Of a stretch of 20,401 nt of DNA, positions 1-6,713 are shown in pieces. Numbering within the stretch: position 1 is the first letter of the stretch; each line of letters opens with the position of its first letter. The notes beneath the pieces were generated by a model. That model did not search any database and had not been told where the DNA came from. It worked only from the letters and a program-made list of their open reading frames with translations. Location: NCBI GenBank assembly GCA_040901795.1, contig JBBDYH010000105.1, positions 1 to 20,401 of the forward strand, in the 5' to 3' direction. The translations under genes and the position numbers were made by a program. This stretch comes from JBBDYH01 sp040901795. Lineage in GTDB: Bacteria; Planctomycetota; Planctomycetia; Pirellulales; JALHPA01.

Positions 1-130
1 GACCCCCGGATGGCTACCCGAGAAAGGGTTTGGGCGCGACAACGCAACCGGCTCCATGACGGAATTGCGTTTGCCAATGAGGCGCGCCTAGCTTCGCCAC
101 TTCGGCGCGTTGCATGGGGGCAGCAATGTC

Positions 131-212
131 GGTCCTACGGACCTCAAAACATGAATTCACGCTGGATCCTGGCCCTCACGGGCCGGGCTACTACTTGACG
201 GCCCTCCGGGCC
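131..212. repeat. Three short GC-rich palindromes in the gene-free left end
   Basis: Bases 1-334 hold no ORF that looks like a real protein. The stretch does contain three compact perfect palindromes: GGTCC-TAC-GGACC (131-143), GGCCC-TCAC-GGGCC (171-184) and GGCCC-TCC-GGGCC (200-212). They resemble the other intergenic hairpins of this window in size and GC content and are probably dispersed repeats. No clear promoter for the following sigma factor gene was found. Confidence 0.5.
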
Positions 213-334
213 TAAACATCCATAGAGACTGATGGTATTCATTTTGCTTTTATCGACGTGCTTTTCTTGCAGGGGCTCGCACACGCCGAGAGCGTGTCAT
301 TCTGGCGACCATCCGTCGTCGAACCGGAAGCGCG

Positions 335-919
335 ATGGAACAACGACTTCAAGAGCTGCGCGACCAGTTTTTCTCGGCGCTCGACCGACCGGGAGACCGC
401 ACCGCACGCTGGCTGGAAATCTGGACCTTGTTCGCCGAACATCCCTGGTATCAGAAACAATTGCATCGCACCGCCGCGCGTGTGGTCGCACATTCTCAAG
501 CGCCCGCCGACTGGGCTGAAGAGATCGAGCAGGATGCCGCAATGCTTTTGGGCCAGCATCTGAACCACGCCATCGATCTGCACGTCGATCGGACTTTGGC
601 GGAGGATCGGTTCGCCGGCTGGCTGGCGACCATCATCGAGCACGATTGCATCACCGCTCTGCGTCATTACCTCGCCGCGCGGCGCGGAATGAAACTATTG
701 CCGCGAAGCTACGACGTTGCGGAAGAACGCCTGGGGATCGAGTCGCAAATCGACATCCGCGCGGCCGTGAAAAAGCTGCCCGCCTCCTTGCGGTGCGTCG
801 TGAGGTTGTATTCGCGCGGCTTGTCAGTCGCCGAAATTGCCGCACGGTTGAACATGAGCTACTGGAAGGCGAATCGATTGCTGCACGCCGGCCTGGCTCT
901 TCTGGCCAGAACTGTCTGA
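335..919 (+). CDS. ECF-like RNA polymerase sigma factor
   Basis: A 194-residue protein with the layout of a small sigma-70 family (ECF) factor. The region-2-like part spans about residues 45-115 and includes EEIEQDAAMLL and the later FAGWLATIIEHDCITALRHY. The region-4-like part spans about residues 140-190: KKLPASLRCVVRLYSRGLSVAEIAARLNMS followed by YWKANRLLHAGLALL, a helix-turn-helix that would contact the -35 element. ECF factors recruit RNA polymerase to a small regulon. The size suits the class, but region 2 is divergent. The ATG at 335 is preceded by a weak GGAAG. The gene converges on the membrane/TPR gene with a 44-base gap, and no anti-sigma factor is adjacent, so the signal it answers to is unknown. 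Class is fairly sure; target promoters are not. Confidence 0.8.
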   Translation: MEQRLQELRDQFFSALDRPGDRTARWLEIWTLFAEHPWYQKQLHRTAARVVAHSQAPADWAEEIEQDAAMLLGQHLNHAIDLHVDRTLAEDRFAGWLATIIEHDCITALRHYLAARRGMKLLPRSYDVAEERLGIESQIDIRAAVKKLPASLRCVVRLYSRGLSVAEIAARLNMSYWKANRLLHAGLALLARTV

Positions 920-963
920 TTGCAGCCGAGCAGGATTGGGAGCTGGCGCCCGGCAAACTAATT

Positions 964-3069
964 CTAATGTCCAAAGCCAAGCGCCTCGGCGAGTTCGGCC
1001 GACGGCGTCATGCCCAGCGCTCGCGCTCGCTCGATGTGCTGGCGCGCCTGCGATAATTGCCCCTGCTGCAGCCGAACGAGGCCGAGATTGTAATGGGCTT
1101 GGGCGTGGTGGGGCGCAAGTTCGATGGCGCGTGTGAGCATCGTGTCCGCTTCTTCAACCTGCCCTCCGACCAGCAAGATTGCGCCCAAGTTGCTGTAAGC
1201 CATCGCAGAAGTGGGGCGCAGTCGAATGGCGCGACGATAGCAACGCATTGCCGAGGTCAGATCCCCCAACATTTGTTCGGCGTTGCCAAGTTGGAGCATC
1301 GCCTCGGCGTGATCCGGACGAAGTTCCGTCGCGCGCTCCAATTGCGCCCTCGCCAGAGACGGTTGGCCGAGCTGCACATACGCCAACCCGGCCTGATAGT
1401 ATGCTTCGGCGGTATCACGATCGTGCTCGATCGCCGCCAGCGCATGGCGGAGCGTCGCCTTAAAATCACCGCGCAGCGTACACGATTCGGCCCATGCCAA
1501 TTCCACGGCAGCGCTTTGCGGCGCCAACTCCGCCGCGATTGCAAAAGCCTCGTCCGCGGCGGACCACCGCTGAAGGCCCGTCAGAGCCAGACCAAGGTCG
1601 CGGTGATTTTGCCAACGCTTTGGAGCTAACTTCGCCGCGCGCTCCAATGCGGCGACCGCTTCCTCGAAGCGCCCCGCTTGCAGTTGCGCTATCCCTAAAT
1701 CGACCCAGGCGCTTTCGGAAGCCGGCCGAAATGCGACGGCTTTCCGCGCCGCGGCCAGCGCCGCTGCGAAATCGCCACGCGCCAGCGCAAGCCGGCTGGC
1801 GCGCGCTTGCACCTCCGGCAACTCCGGCGTCCACTCCGCCAGCGCAGTATGCATTGCCTGTTCCGCCGCAGGGGATCGCGGAGCGAAATTGATCTCGAGC
1901 ATGGCCAGCCCCGTCAGGCCGGCGGCCAGGACGCCCCACTTACTTGCGTGCCCCAGCCAAGAGACGTCGCGCCGCACGCTAAAACCGCTCGGCTCGATGC
2001 CCAACGAAGCTTGCGTCTTTCGTTCGCTCACTTTCCAGATGAACCCATCGAAGTAAAAGTGGAGCGCGGTCGAGGTGGTGAGGATCGCCAGCAGGGCCGC
2101 TTTGAATACCGGATCGCTCACGTCGTCGCTCCAGTATCGCATCGAGCCAAACGCGGCGATCGCGGCCAGATAGACCCCGATTAGCACCCAACCGTCGTGA
2201 AACAGAAAACCCAGCGGTCCGAAGCGGCCCGGATTCTGGCTCACGGCGCGGCGATTGTAGGTCCAAACCACGGCGTTATATTGCAGCGCATGGAAGATCT
2301 CAAAGATCGCGATGCCAATCAGCAAGTCGGTGGTCACTGTGCCAACGACCCAGTACACGCCGGCATTGGAGACGGCAAATATGACTTTAATGTACGACAC
2401 GCCGCGGCGGCGGCTGGACCGCAACACGTGGAATGCGTACACCATAAGCACTGCCACAGCAAAGCTCCCACACAGCCACCGCGCGACGGTCAACCAACCG
2501 GCGTCGATGAGCGGCAGGCCCGACTTCCAGAGCGCCTCCATGAGCCCATGCATCCGTCCGTCGCTGAAGACAAAACCGGCGGCAAACGCGCTCACGCACA
2601 GCAGCAAATCGAGACGCGCTGCGGTCAGATCGACCGAGCCGCGCTTCAGGTCGTAGATCCGCATGAAGCCATACGTTTGCATCAGCACGTGCCACGTCGC
2701 CCAGACAAGCAGCAGCACCTCTACCGCGTGCAGCTCTTGCCAGGCCATCAGTCCCACCACCGCCAGAATCACCGGTGGCATCAACACGAACCGCCAACGG
2801 AAACGCCAGAACAGCTCCCGGTCACCATAAGCCCGCATGAAGCCCGGAAGGTGATGCCCGATCGAGGCGAACGACGCTGCGAACAGCCAGATCTGTTCCG
2901 AGGACAGATACCAGGTCGCCAGCGAAACGAGCGGTATGATCGCCAGCGGCGCGGCGATCAGATACGCCAGGTCGTAAAATGGCGAAATGATCCACGGCGA
3001 GCGCGCAGCAGCCGGAGCGATGCTCGCCCGTCCGGCGCCCGCTTGAGATTCGACGACTACGTTTGCCAA
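964..3069 (-). CDS. Polytopic membrane protein with His clusters and C-terminal TPR array
   Basis: A 701-residue protein in two halves. Residues about 27-395 form a multi-spanning membrane domain with polar residues placed at helix ends: H72-H73, H127 (in TWHVLMQTYGFMR), H260 and Q263 (in FHALQYNAVVWTYNRR), H337 and D341 (in LHFYFDGFIWK). Such spacing suggests metal or haem binding, but this is inference. Residues about 415-690 hold eight consecutive TPR units with the usual G/A, Y and P positions, probably a protein-interaction platform. The start is a TTG at 3069; an in-frame stop lies upstream and no ATG or GTG lies between it and the conserved SPWIISPFYDLAYLIAAPLA segment. I see no Shine-Dalgarno sequence. 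Family function is not known to me; it could be a membrane oxidoreductase-like protein or a TPR scaffold. Confidence 0.85.
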   Translation of the reverse strand: MANVVVESQAGAGRASIAPAAARSPWIISPFYDLAYLIAAPLAIIPLVSLATWYLSSEQIWLFAASFASIGHHLPGFMRAYGDRELFWRFRWRFVLMPPVILAVVGLMAWQELHAVEVLLLVWATWHVLMQTYGFMRIYDLKRGSVDLTAARLDLLLCVSAFAAGFVFSDGRMHGLMEALWKSGLPLIDAGWLTVARWLCGSFAVAVLMVYAFHVLRSSRRRGVSYIKVIFAVSNAGVYWVVGTVTTDLLIGIAIFEIFHALQYNAVVWTYNRRAVSQNPGRFGPLGFLFHDGWVLIGVYLAAIAAFGSMRYWSDDVSDPVFKAALLAILTTSTALHFYFDGFIWKVSERKTQASLGIEPSGFSVRRDVSWLGHASKWGVLAAGLTGLAMLEINFAPRSPAAEQAMHTALAEWTPELPEVQARASRLALARGDFAAALAAARKAVAFRPASESAWVDLGIAQLQAGRFEEAVAALERAAKLAPKRWQNHRDLGLALTGLQRWSAADEAFAIAAELAPQSAAVELAWAESCTLRGDFKATLRHALAAIEHDRDTAEAYYQAGLAYVQLGQPSLARAQLERATELRPDHAEAMLQLGNAEQMLGDLTSAMRCYRRAIRLRPTSAMAYSNLGAILLVGGQVEEADTMLTRAIELAPHHAQAHYNLGLVRLQQGQLSQARQHIERARALGMTPSAELAEALGFGH

Positions 3070-3178
3070 AGTAACACGCTTGAAGTAGTTTTGCCGGTCG
3101 TACAGAATCGGACCGGCGGTGCTTCTTCAAGCATAGGTTGCCCAGCGGCTCGCCGGAAGGCCTCTGCTCCGGCTTAAC

Positions 3179-3238
3179 GTAGTCATCTCGCTCCGCGAGA
3201 TGGAACATGTGCTACGTCTCGCGGAGCGAGACGGCTAC
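3179..3238. repeat. Dispersed double-hairpin repeat, copy A
   Basis: A 60-base element bounded by GTAGTC and GGCTAC. It contains hairpin CATCTCGC-TCC-GCGAGATG (3184-3202) and hairpin GTCTCGC-GGA-GCGAGAC (3216-3232). The cores of the two hairpins are reverse complements of each other, so the whole element can also fold as one long stem. A near-identical copy sits at 4312-4370 and a divergent one at 12176-12224. It lies between the XRE gene and the membrane/TPR gene. Confidence 0.8.
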
Positions 3239-3249
3239 GATGCGGACGG

Positions 3250-3843
3250 CTACTCTGGCGAGCCATGGCCACGTGGCGACATGGCATCCACCACGGCGAC
3301 GCGTCGATAGAGCAAATCGACAAACTCTTCGAGCAGCTCCGCTTCATGAGTCTCCAGCACCAGGGCCACCTTCTGTTGCACGGCGCGCATGCGGTTGATC
3401 CGCTCGGCTGCAGCAATGGCGCCGGCGCGCGTTAGTGCGCCGCCCGTGCCGAAGCGGCTGTACAGTTCATCGAAATCCCCTTCGCTCCAAGCGGCAAACA
3501 GCTCCGGCCGCGCAGCCAGCGCCTCGTCGACCAGCGGATTGGTCTGGCGATCGAACGTGCGGTGTGCCAAAAGCGACGGATCCTGAAAGAACTCGTCGGC
3601 TGGCACAGCCAGGGCCTCGGCCAGGCGATGCAGTGTTCGACTATGGGGTCTCTTTCTGCCGCGCAGGGCGCCGGCAATGCTGCGTCGGTCGACGCCGGAC
3701 GCGGCCGCCAGCGCATCCACCGAAACATTCCGCCGGGCCATCAGCCGGCGCAGGTTGTCGGCGACATGCGAAGCAGAATTGAGCGAGAGTGTGTGCATCG
3801 GTTGGAGTTCAAGCTTCAGCTTGCGGAGCCGAACAGCAGGCAT
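3250..3843 (-). CDS. XRE-family helix-turn-helix transcriptional regulator
   Basis: A 197-residue DNA-binding protein. After about 15 leading residues there is a Cro/C1-type helix-turn-helix, roughly residues 26-80: VADNLRRLMARRNVSVDALA, then SGVDRRSIAGALRGRKRPHS and LHRLAEALAVPADEFF. The C-terminal 110 residues are helical with no recognised effector domain. Two starts are possible. The ATG at 3843 lies about six bases after the predicted -10 box and would give a leaderless message. The ATG at 3798 (MHTLSL) would give a 45-base leader. Neither has a good ribosome binding site. An inverted repeat over its own promoter suggests autoregulation. No toxin or phage gene is adjacent. Family assignment is secure; regulon is unknown. 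Confidence 0.85.
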   Translation of the reverse strand: MPAVRLRKLKLELQPMHTLSLNSASHVADNLRRLMARRNVSVDALAAASGVDRRSIAGALRGRKRPHSRTLHRLAEALAVPADEFFQDPSLLAHRTFDRQTNPLVDEALAARPELFAAWSEGDFDELYSRFGTGGALTRAGAIAAAERINRMRAVQQKVALVLETHEAELLEEFVDLLYRRVAVVDAMSPRGHGSPE

Positions 3844-3847
3844 ATAC

Positions 3848-3861
3848 TGATGTACACATCA
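3848..3861. promoter_or_regulatory. Candidate operator TGATGT-N2-ACATCA over the XRE promoter
   Basis: A perfect 6+6 inverted repeat, TGATGTACACATCA, lies across the -10 box and adjacent spacer of the XRE promoter. Size and position fit an operator for a dimeric Cro/C1-type repressor, most simply the product of the gene it precedes. Confidence 0.55.
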
Positions 3862-3877
3862 AGTGGCATTTTGTCAA
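3849..3877 (-). promoter_or_regulatory. Sigma-70-type promoter of the XRE gene
   Basis: On the minus strand a perfect -35 TTGACA (3877-3872) is followed by a 17-base spacer and TACATC as -10 (3854-3849). Transcription would start near 3843, at or next to the first ATG of the regulator. The -10 is only a partial match, but the exact -35 and ideal spacing support it. Confidence 0.6.
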
Positions 3878-3897
3878 GCCAATTTTTTGTGCCACTT
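3861..3897. promoter_or_regulatory. Second inverted repeat flanking the XRE -35 box
   Basis: AAGTGGCA (3861-3868) and TGCCACTT (3890-3897) are perfect 8-base complements separated by 21 bases, with the -35 hexamer between them. The centre-to-centre distance is close to two helical turns plus the half-sites, so it could be a second regulator site or a looped operator. It could also be chance; it shares no sequence with the TGATGT operator. Confidence 0.4.
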
Positions 3898-3994
3898 TTT
3901 CGTAGACTTGGCGATAGTGCTTAGCCGCCTACGCATGGTATTTTCCACACTTCCGGCAGCCCTCTCAGTGGCCTAGATTGTCAGCGGAAGATAA

Positions 3995-4309
3995 TTCCCT
4001 TCCGTCATCGCCCTGCCGCTTCACGAGCATACTCCTTTTGCCAAGGGCCATCGGATGACCGGCTACCCGCGCTTTTTTGTCTACGGCTCGCGCTACAACG
4101 CACCCGCGCCTTATGTGCGGGTGGATGGCGATAAAGATTCGACGATTGTCGATCCCGGCGGGATGGACGTCCGCACGACTGGCAGCATCGATCAATGGGT
4201 CGATCGCGTGACGGCGGGTGTCATGTCGGAGGTCTCCAAAGACAACCTGGTTGTAGAGCTCGACGCCTGGAACCAGGTCCATCCGCAGCAACTCCGCCTG
4301 CCGGTTTGA
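3995..4309 (+). pseudogene. Possible 5'-truncated gene remnant
   Basis: The frame is open from 3995 (after a stop at 3992) to the TGA ending at 4309, with an ATG at 4055 that would give 84 residues. The reading before that ATG (VIALPLHEHTPFAKGHR) and after it (MTGYPRFFVYGSRYNAPAPY, later VDGDKDSTIVDPGGMDVRTT) looks like ordinary soluble protein with G/C-rich third positions, so this is probably the tail of a longer protein whose front has been lost. No family was recognised. No ribosome binding site precedes the ATG. Alternatively it is a small intact gene of 84 residues. A dispersed repeat begins within three bases of the stop codon. Confidence 0.35.
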
Positions 4310-4311
4310 GT

Positions 4312-4370
4312 GTAGTCATCTCGCTCCGCGAGATGGAACATAGCTTCGTCTCGCGGAGCGAGGCGGCTAC
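4312..4370. repeat. Dispersed double-hairpin repeat, copy B
   Basis: Near-identical to the element at 3179-3238: same GTAGTC/GGCTAC ends, same first hairpin (4317-4335), and a second hairpin differing by an A-to-G change near its end (GCGAGGCGGCTAC). It ends eight bases before the -35 box of the riboswitch promoter. Confidence 0.8.
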
Positions 4371-4377
4371 GAAGGGT

Positions 4378-4406
4378 TTGACAACGGCATCCGCGACGCC
4401 TATATT
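4378..4406 (+). promoter_or_regulatory. Strong sigma-70-type promoter for the cobalamin-riboswitch operon
   Basis: A perfect TTGACA (4378-4383), a 17-base spacer and TATATT (4401-4406, five of six consensus bases). Predicted transcription start is near 4413, about 12 bases before the first paired base of the aptamer, which is where a riboswitch promoter should be. Confidence 0.75.
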
Positions 4407-4424
4407 CCCCGCTGGTTTCAACGT

Positions 4425-4677
4425 GCGTTGGTGGTCGGTCGATTTGTGTTTCGGCCGACGAACAGGGAACTCCGGTGCAGTGATTCGCTCGCGTTTTGTT
4501 CGCGATACGACGCGCTAATTCCGGGACGGCCCCGCCGCTGTAACCGAGTTGATGAATCGGAAGGCCGCTCATCGAACGTCGACCTCTCTTTTTGCCATTG
4601 TCACGCGTCGCCTCGGCGACCGCGATTGACGAGAAGGCTGGTCGGCGAAACTCGGAAGTCAGAAGACCTACCAACGC
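4425..4677 (+). promoter_or_regulatory. Cobalamin (adenosylcobalamin-type) riboswitch aptamer
   Basis: The closing helix is formed by GCGTTGGTGGTC (4425-4436) with GACCTACCAACGC (4665-4677), one bulged base. Next comes hairpin GTCGG-CGA/TCG-CCGAC near 4434-4459, then the conserved core AACAGGGAACTCCGGTGC, then CCGGGACGGCCCCGCCGCTGTAA split around 4520-4543, and a B12-box-like AAGTCAGAAGACCTACC (4656-4672, about 15 of 17 consensus positions). These are the hallmark blocks of the cobalamin riboswitch. Two features are unusual: the loop between GGTGC and TTCCGG carries an extra ~40 bases with its own small TCGCG/CGCGA stem, and the stretch between CTGTAA and the B12 box is long. It most likely represses the downstream genes when B12 is plentiful. 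Confidence 0.9.
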
Positions 4678-4735
4678 CTGATGTCGGTTCAGCGCCTGCG
4701 AGGGTCAGGCCTGGGTCAGTGGTGACTTCCGAGGA
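4651..4735 (+). promoter_or_regulatory. Putative riboswitch expression platform
   Basis: CTCGGAAGTCA (4651-4661, overlapping the start of the B12 box) is an exact 11-base complement of TGACTTCCGAG (4723-4733). Pairing them would break the aptamer core, so they look like the alternative, ligand-free fold. In addition CAGTGG (4717-4722) can pair with CCGCTG of the aptamer (4535-4540, one G-U), like the loop-loop contact known for this riboswitch class. No U-tract terminator is visible. GAGGAA (4731-4736) is Shine-Dalgarno-like, but no good start codon follows at normal distance. Confidence 0.6.
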
Positions 4736-4868
4736 ACGCTTACTCGCGCTTTGATCGTGCCGCCTGGTACGCGCCGCCCAACTGGTTGCGCGCGTTGTCA
4801 GGCAGCCGCGATCGCCGCCGCGCCGGCGTTGATCACGTGGCTCGATCGCTATTTTACGCTCCGCAACG

Positions 4869-4950
4869 TGTGCCACTGGCTCAGCCAGTGCAGACTCGTG
4901 TGCCACTGGCTCGGCCAGTGCAGACTCGTGTGCCACTGGCTCTGCCAGTG
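4869..4950 (+). repeat. Tandem 30-bp palindromic repeat, about 2.7 copies
   Basis: Units start at 4869, 4899 and 4929. Each carries the stem CACTGGC...GCCAGTG with a variable three-base centre (TCA, TCG, TCT); the third unit breaks off after CCAGTG. A related palindrome, CACGGGCAGAGCCCGTG, follows at 4961-4977. The 30-base period keeps frame, and the repeat is open in the frame of the downstream prepilin gene, encoding VPLAQPVQTR-like units. Confidence 0.85.
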
Positions 4951-4974
4951 CATCGGCCAGCACGGGCAGAGCCC

Positions 4975-5766
4975 GTGGCCCACGACCCCTTCCGCACGGC
5001 GTTTACGCTCGTCGAACTGCTCGTCGTGATCGCCATCGTCGGCCTACTTGCGGCGCTATTGTTGCCGGCGATTCAGGCTTCGCGCGAAGCTTCGCGCCGC
5101 GCGGTGTGCGCGAACAACCTGCGGCAGATCGGCATTGCGCTGAATGCCTACCACGCGGCGCACCGCCGGTTTCCGGTCGGCTGCGTGGAGTGGCGTTCTC
5201 CAGGAAATACGGCCGCCCGCCAGCTCGCCTGGTCGGCGTACTTGTTGCCGTTTATCGAAGAAGAGCCGCTCTACGACGCGCTCGACCTAAGCCTGCCGTT
5301 CGACAGCCCGCGAAATGTCGCGGCTGCGACTGTGTTGCCGGTGTATTTGTGTCCCAGCTCGCAGCGCACGTCGCCGATCGTACACGGCCGCGGCGCGTGC
5401 GATTACGGCGGCATCTATGGCGAGCGGCTCACCACTCCGAATGACCCGCCGAAGGGAGCGATGTTGATCGACAGCATCGTCACGCTGCGGCAGATCCGCG
5501 ACGGCACGGCCAAGACGCTGATCGTGGCCGAAGACTCGCGCTTCCCGGACGGCCAATGGATCAACGGGGGGAACATTTTCGATCAGGCGTTTGCAATCAA
5601 CGCGGCGCCGTCGTTCGAGAACGATATCCGCAGCGAACATGCCGGCGGCGCGCAAGGCGTCATGGTCGATGGGTCCGTGCATTTCTTCGCCGAAACAATG
5701 GAACTTCAAACGCTCGCGGCGCTGTGTACGCGCGCCGGCGGCGAGGTCGTCGGAGATTTCGACTGA
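4975..5766 (+). CDS. DUF1559 prepilin-like (type II pseudopilin) protein
   Basis: A 263-residue protein from the GTG at 4975. It starts with a short basic leader and FTLVELLVVIAIVGLLAALL, the type IV prepilin/pseudopilin N-terminus, with the expected Glu at mature position 5. Residue -1 of the cleavage site is Ala (RTA|FTL), where Gly is usual. The DUF1559 body follows (SREASRRAVCANNLRQIG; C-terminal VMVDGSVHFF), the abundant planctomycete family. It is probably inserted in the membrane by the pseudopilin route and cleaved by a prepilin peptidase. The frame stays open upstream to a TTG at 4786, reading through the 30-bp repeats; I prefer 4975 because the longer leader would bury the signal about 70 residues in. 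It is the first gene after the riboswitch. Biochemical role unknown. Confidence 0.85.
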   Translation: MAHDPFRTAFTLVELLVVIAIVGLLAALLLPAIQASREASRRAVCANNLRQIGIALNAYHAAHRRFPVGCVEWRSPGNTAARQLAWSAYLLPFIEEEPLYDALDLSLPFDSPRNVAAATVLPVYLCPSSQRTSPIVHGRGACDYGGIYGERLTTPNDPPKGAMLIDSIVTLRQIRDGTAKTLIVAEDSRFPDGQWINGGNIFDQAFAINAAPSFENDIRSEHAGGAQGVMVDGSVHFFAETMELQTLAALCTRAGGEVVGDFD

Positions 5767-5831
5767 ACGCCATGGATGATCGGTCGCGAATGAACATGCA
5801 TCCGCACAAATCACAAATCAAGGAGCACCAC

Positions 5832-6662
5832 ATGACTACGATTTCGCGTTTGGTTCTTGCCGCATCGCTCTGCGCCATTTCGGCATCGCTTCAGGGCGCC
5901 GTCGTGTCGGGAATCGAGGACGTGACAATCCCGCCCAGCGGATCTCTCAACTCCGCCAGCAACCCGGCCAGCGCCGGCTTTACCAGCAACGGCGCATTGT
6001 ATCGCTGGGGAGGCTCCAGCTTTGGGGGCGAGTTCTTTCCACATGGCTTCGCCGCCTCGAACATCTCCGACACGACCGATTACGGAAACAATCGGTTCCA
6101 ACACCAATACAATTCGATCACCGGCGGCGGTGCGGCCGGTTCTCCAAACTATGCGGTCGCGAATGCCTTTAGTCCGGTCGCAATCGACCTGCCCGCCGAC
6201 CCCCTCTCGATCGCCGTCACCAACAACACGTACGCTTATTACTCGATGAAGACGGGCGACGACTTTGCGAAAAAGTTCGGCGGGAGCAGTGGCAACGACG
6301 CGGATTGGTTTTTACTGAGTATTACCGGCAAGGATGGCCAGGGAAACCCAGTGGGGCGCGTCGAAAGCTACCTGGCGGATTTTCGCTTTTTGGAGAACTC
6401 GCAAGACTTCATTCTGGACCAATGGCGAACGCTCGACCTTTCGACGTTGAGGGGCGCGCGTCAGTTGGAGTTCGCTTTAAGCTCGTCCGACACGGGCCAG
6501 TTCGGGATGAACACTCCAGCCTACTTCGCCGTGGATCACCTGACGTTTGTTCCAGAGCCGAAAGGCTCCGTCCTCGCCGGTTTAGCCGTAGTGCTGCTTG
6601 GTGCCGTTTGGTGGGCGCACGCGCGTCTCCGCGAGGCCCGGCGATTGAAGAATGGTTCCTGA
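5832..6662 (+). CDS. DUF4465 protein with PEP-CTERM sorting signal
   Basis: A 276-residue secreted protein. Residues 1-23 are a Sec signal peptide (RLVLAASLCAISASLQGA). The centre matches DUF4465: TNNTYAYYSMKTGDDFAKKF (130-149), DADWFLLSITGKD, ESYLADFRF (178-186), LSSSDTGQFGMNTPAYFAVD (217-235). Residues 240-276 are a PEP-CTERM tail: VPEP, a hydrophobic helix (GSVLAGLAVVLLGAVWW) and an Arg-rich end, so an exosortase should process it at the cell envelope. The ATG at 5832 has AGGAG six bases upstream; two earlier in-frame ATGs would place the signal peptide too far in. From memory, DUF4465 proteins in Bacteroidetes occur in B12-riboswitch loci, which agrees with the riboswitch here. Corrinoid binding is inferred, not shown. 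Confidence 0.85.
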   Translation: MTTISRLVLAASLCAISASLQGAVVSGIEDVTIPPSGSLNSASNPASAGFTSNGALYRWGGSSFGGEFFPHGFAASNISDTTDYGNNRFQHQYNSITGGGAAGSPNYAVANAFSPVAIDLPADPLSIAVTNNTYAYYSMKTGDDFAKKFGGSSGNDADWFLLSITGKDGQGNPVGRVESYLADFRFLENSQDFILDQWRTLDLSTLRGARQLEFALSSSDTGQFGMNTPAYFAVDHLTFVPEPKGSVLAGLAVVLLGAVWWAHARLREARRLKNGS

Positions 6663-6713
6663 TTTCGTCGGGGATGGCGTCGCCCTTCTCAATTGCAGAA
6701 AGGAATCAAGAAC

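Noticed and set aside
10..198. 62-codon plus-strand frame at the left end
   Set aside because: Runs through small palindromes, has no ribosome binding site and no recognisable protein character.
2197..3177. 326-codon plus-strand frame opposite the membrane/TPR gene
   Set aside because: Its product is compositionally odd (Q, H, R rich), while the minus strand encodes a clean membrane domain.
4869..4950. Possible CRISPR array (regular 30-base repeats)
   Set aside because: Units are directly adjacent with no unique spacers, only about 2.7 copies, and no cas genes in the window.
4751..5029. 92-codon frame with TTG start between the riboswitch and the prepilin gene
   Set aside because: It overlaps the start of the DUF1559 gene in another frame and its Cys/Trp-rich repeats simply translate the 30-bp units; no family resemblance.
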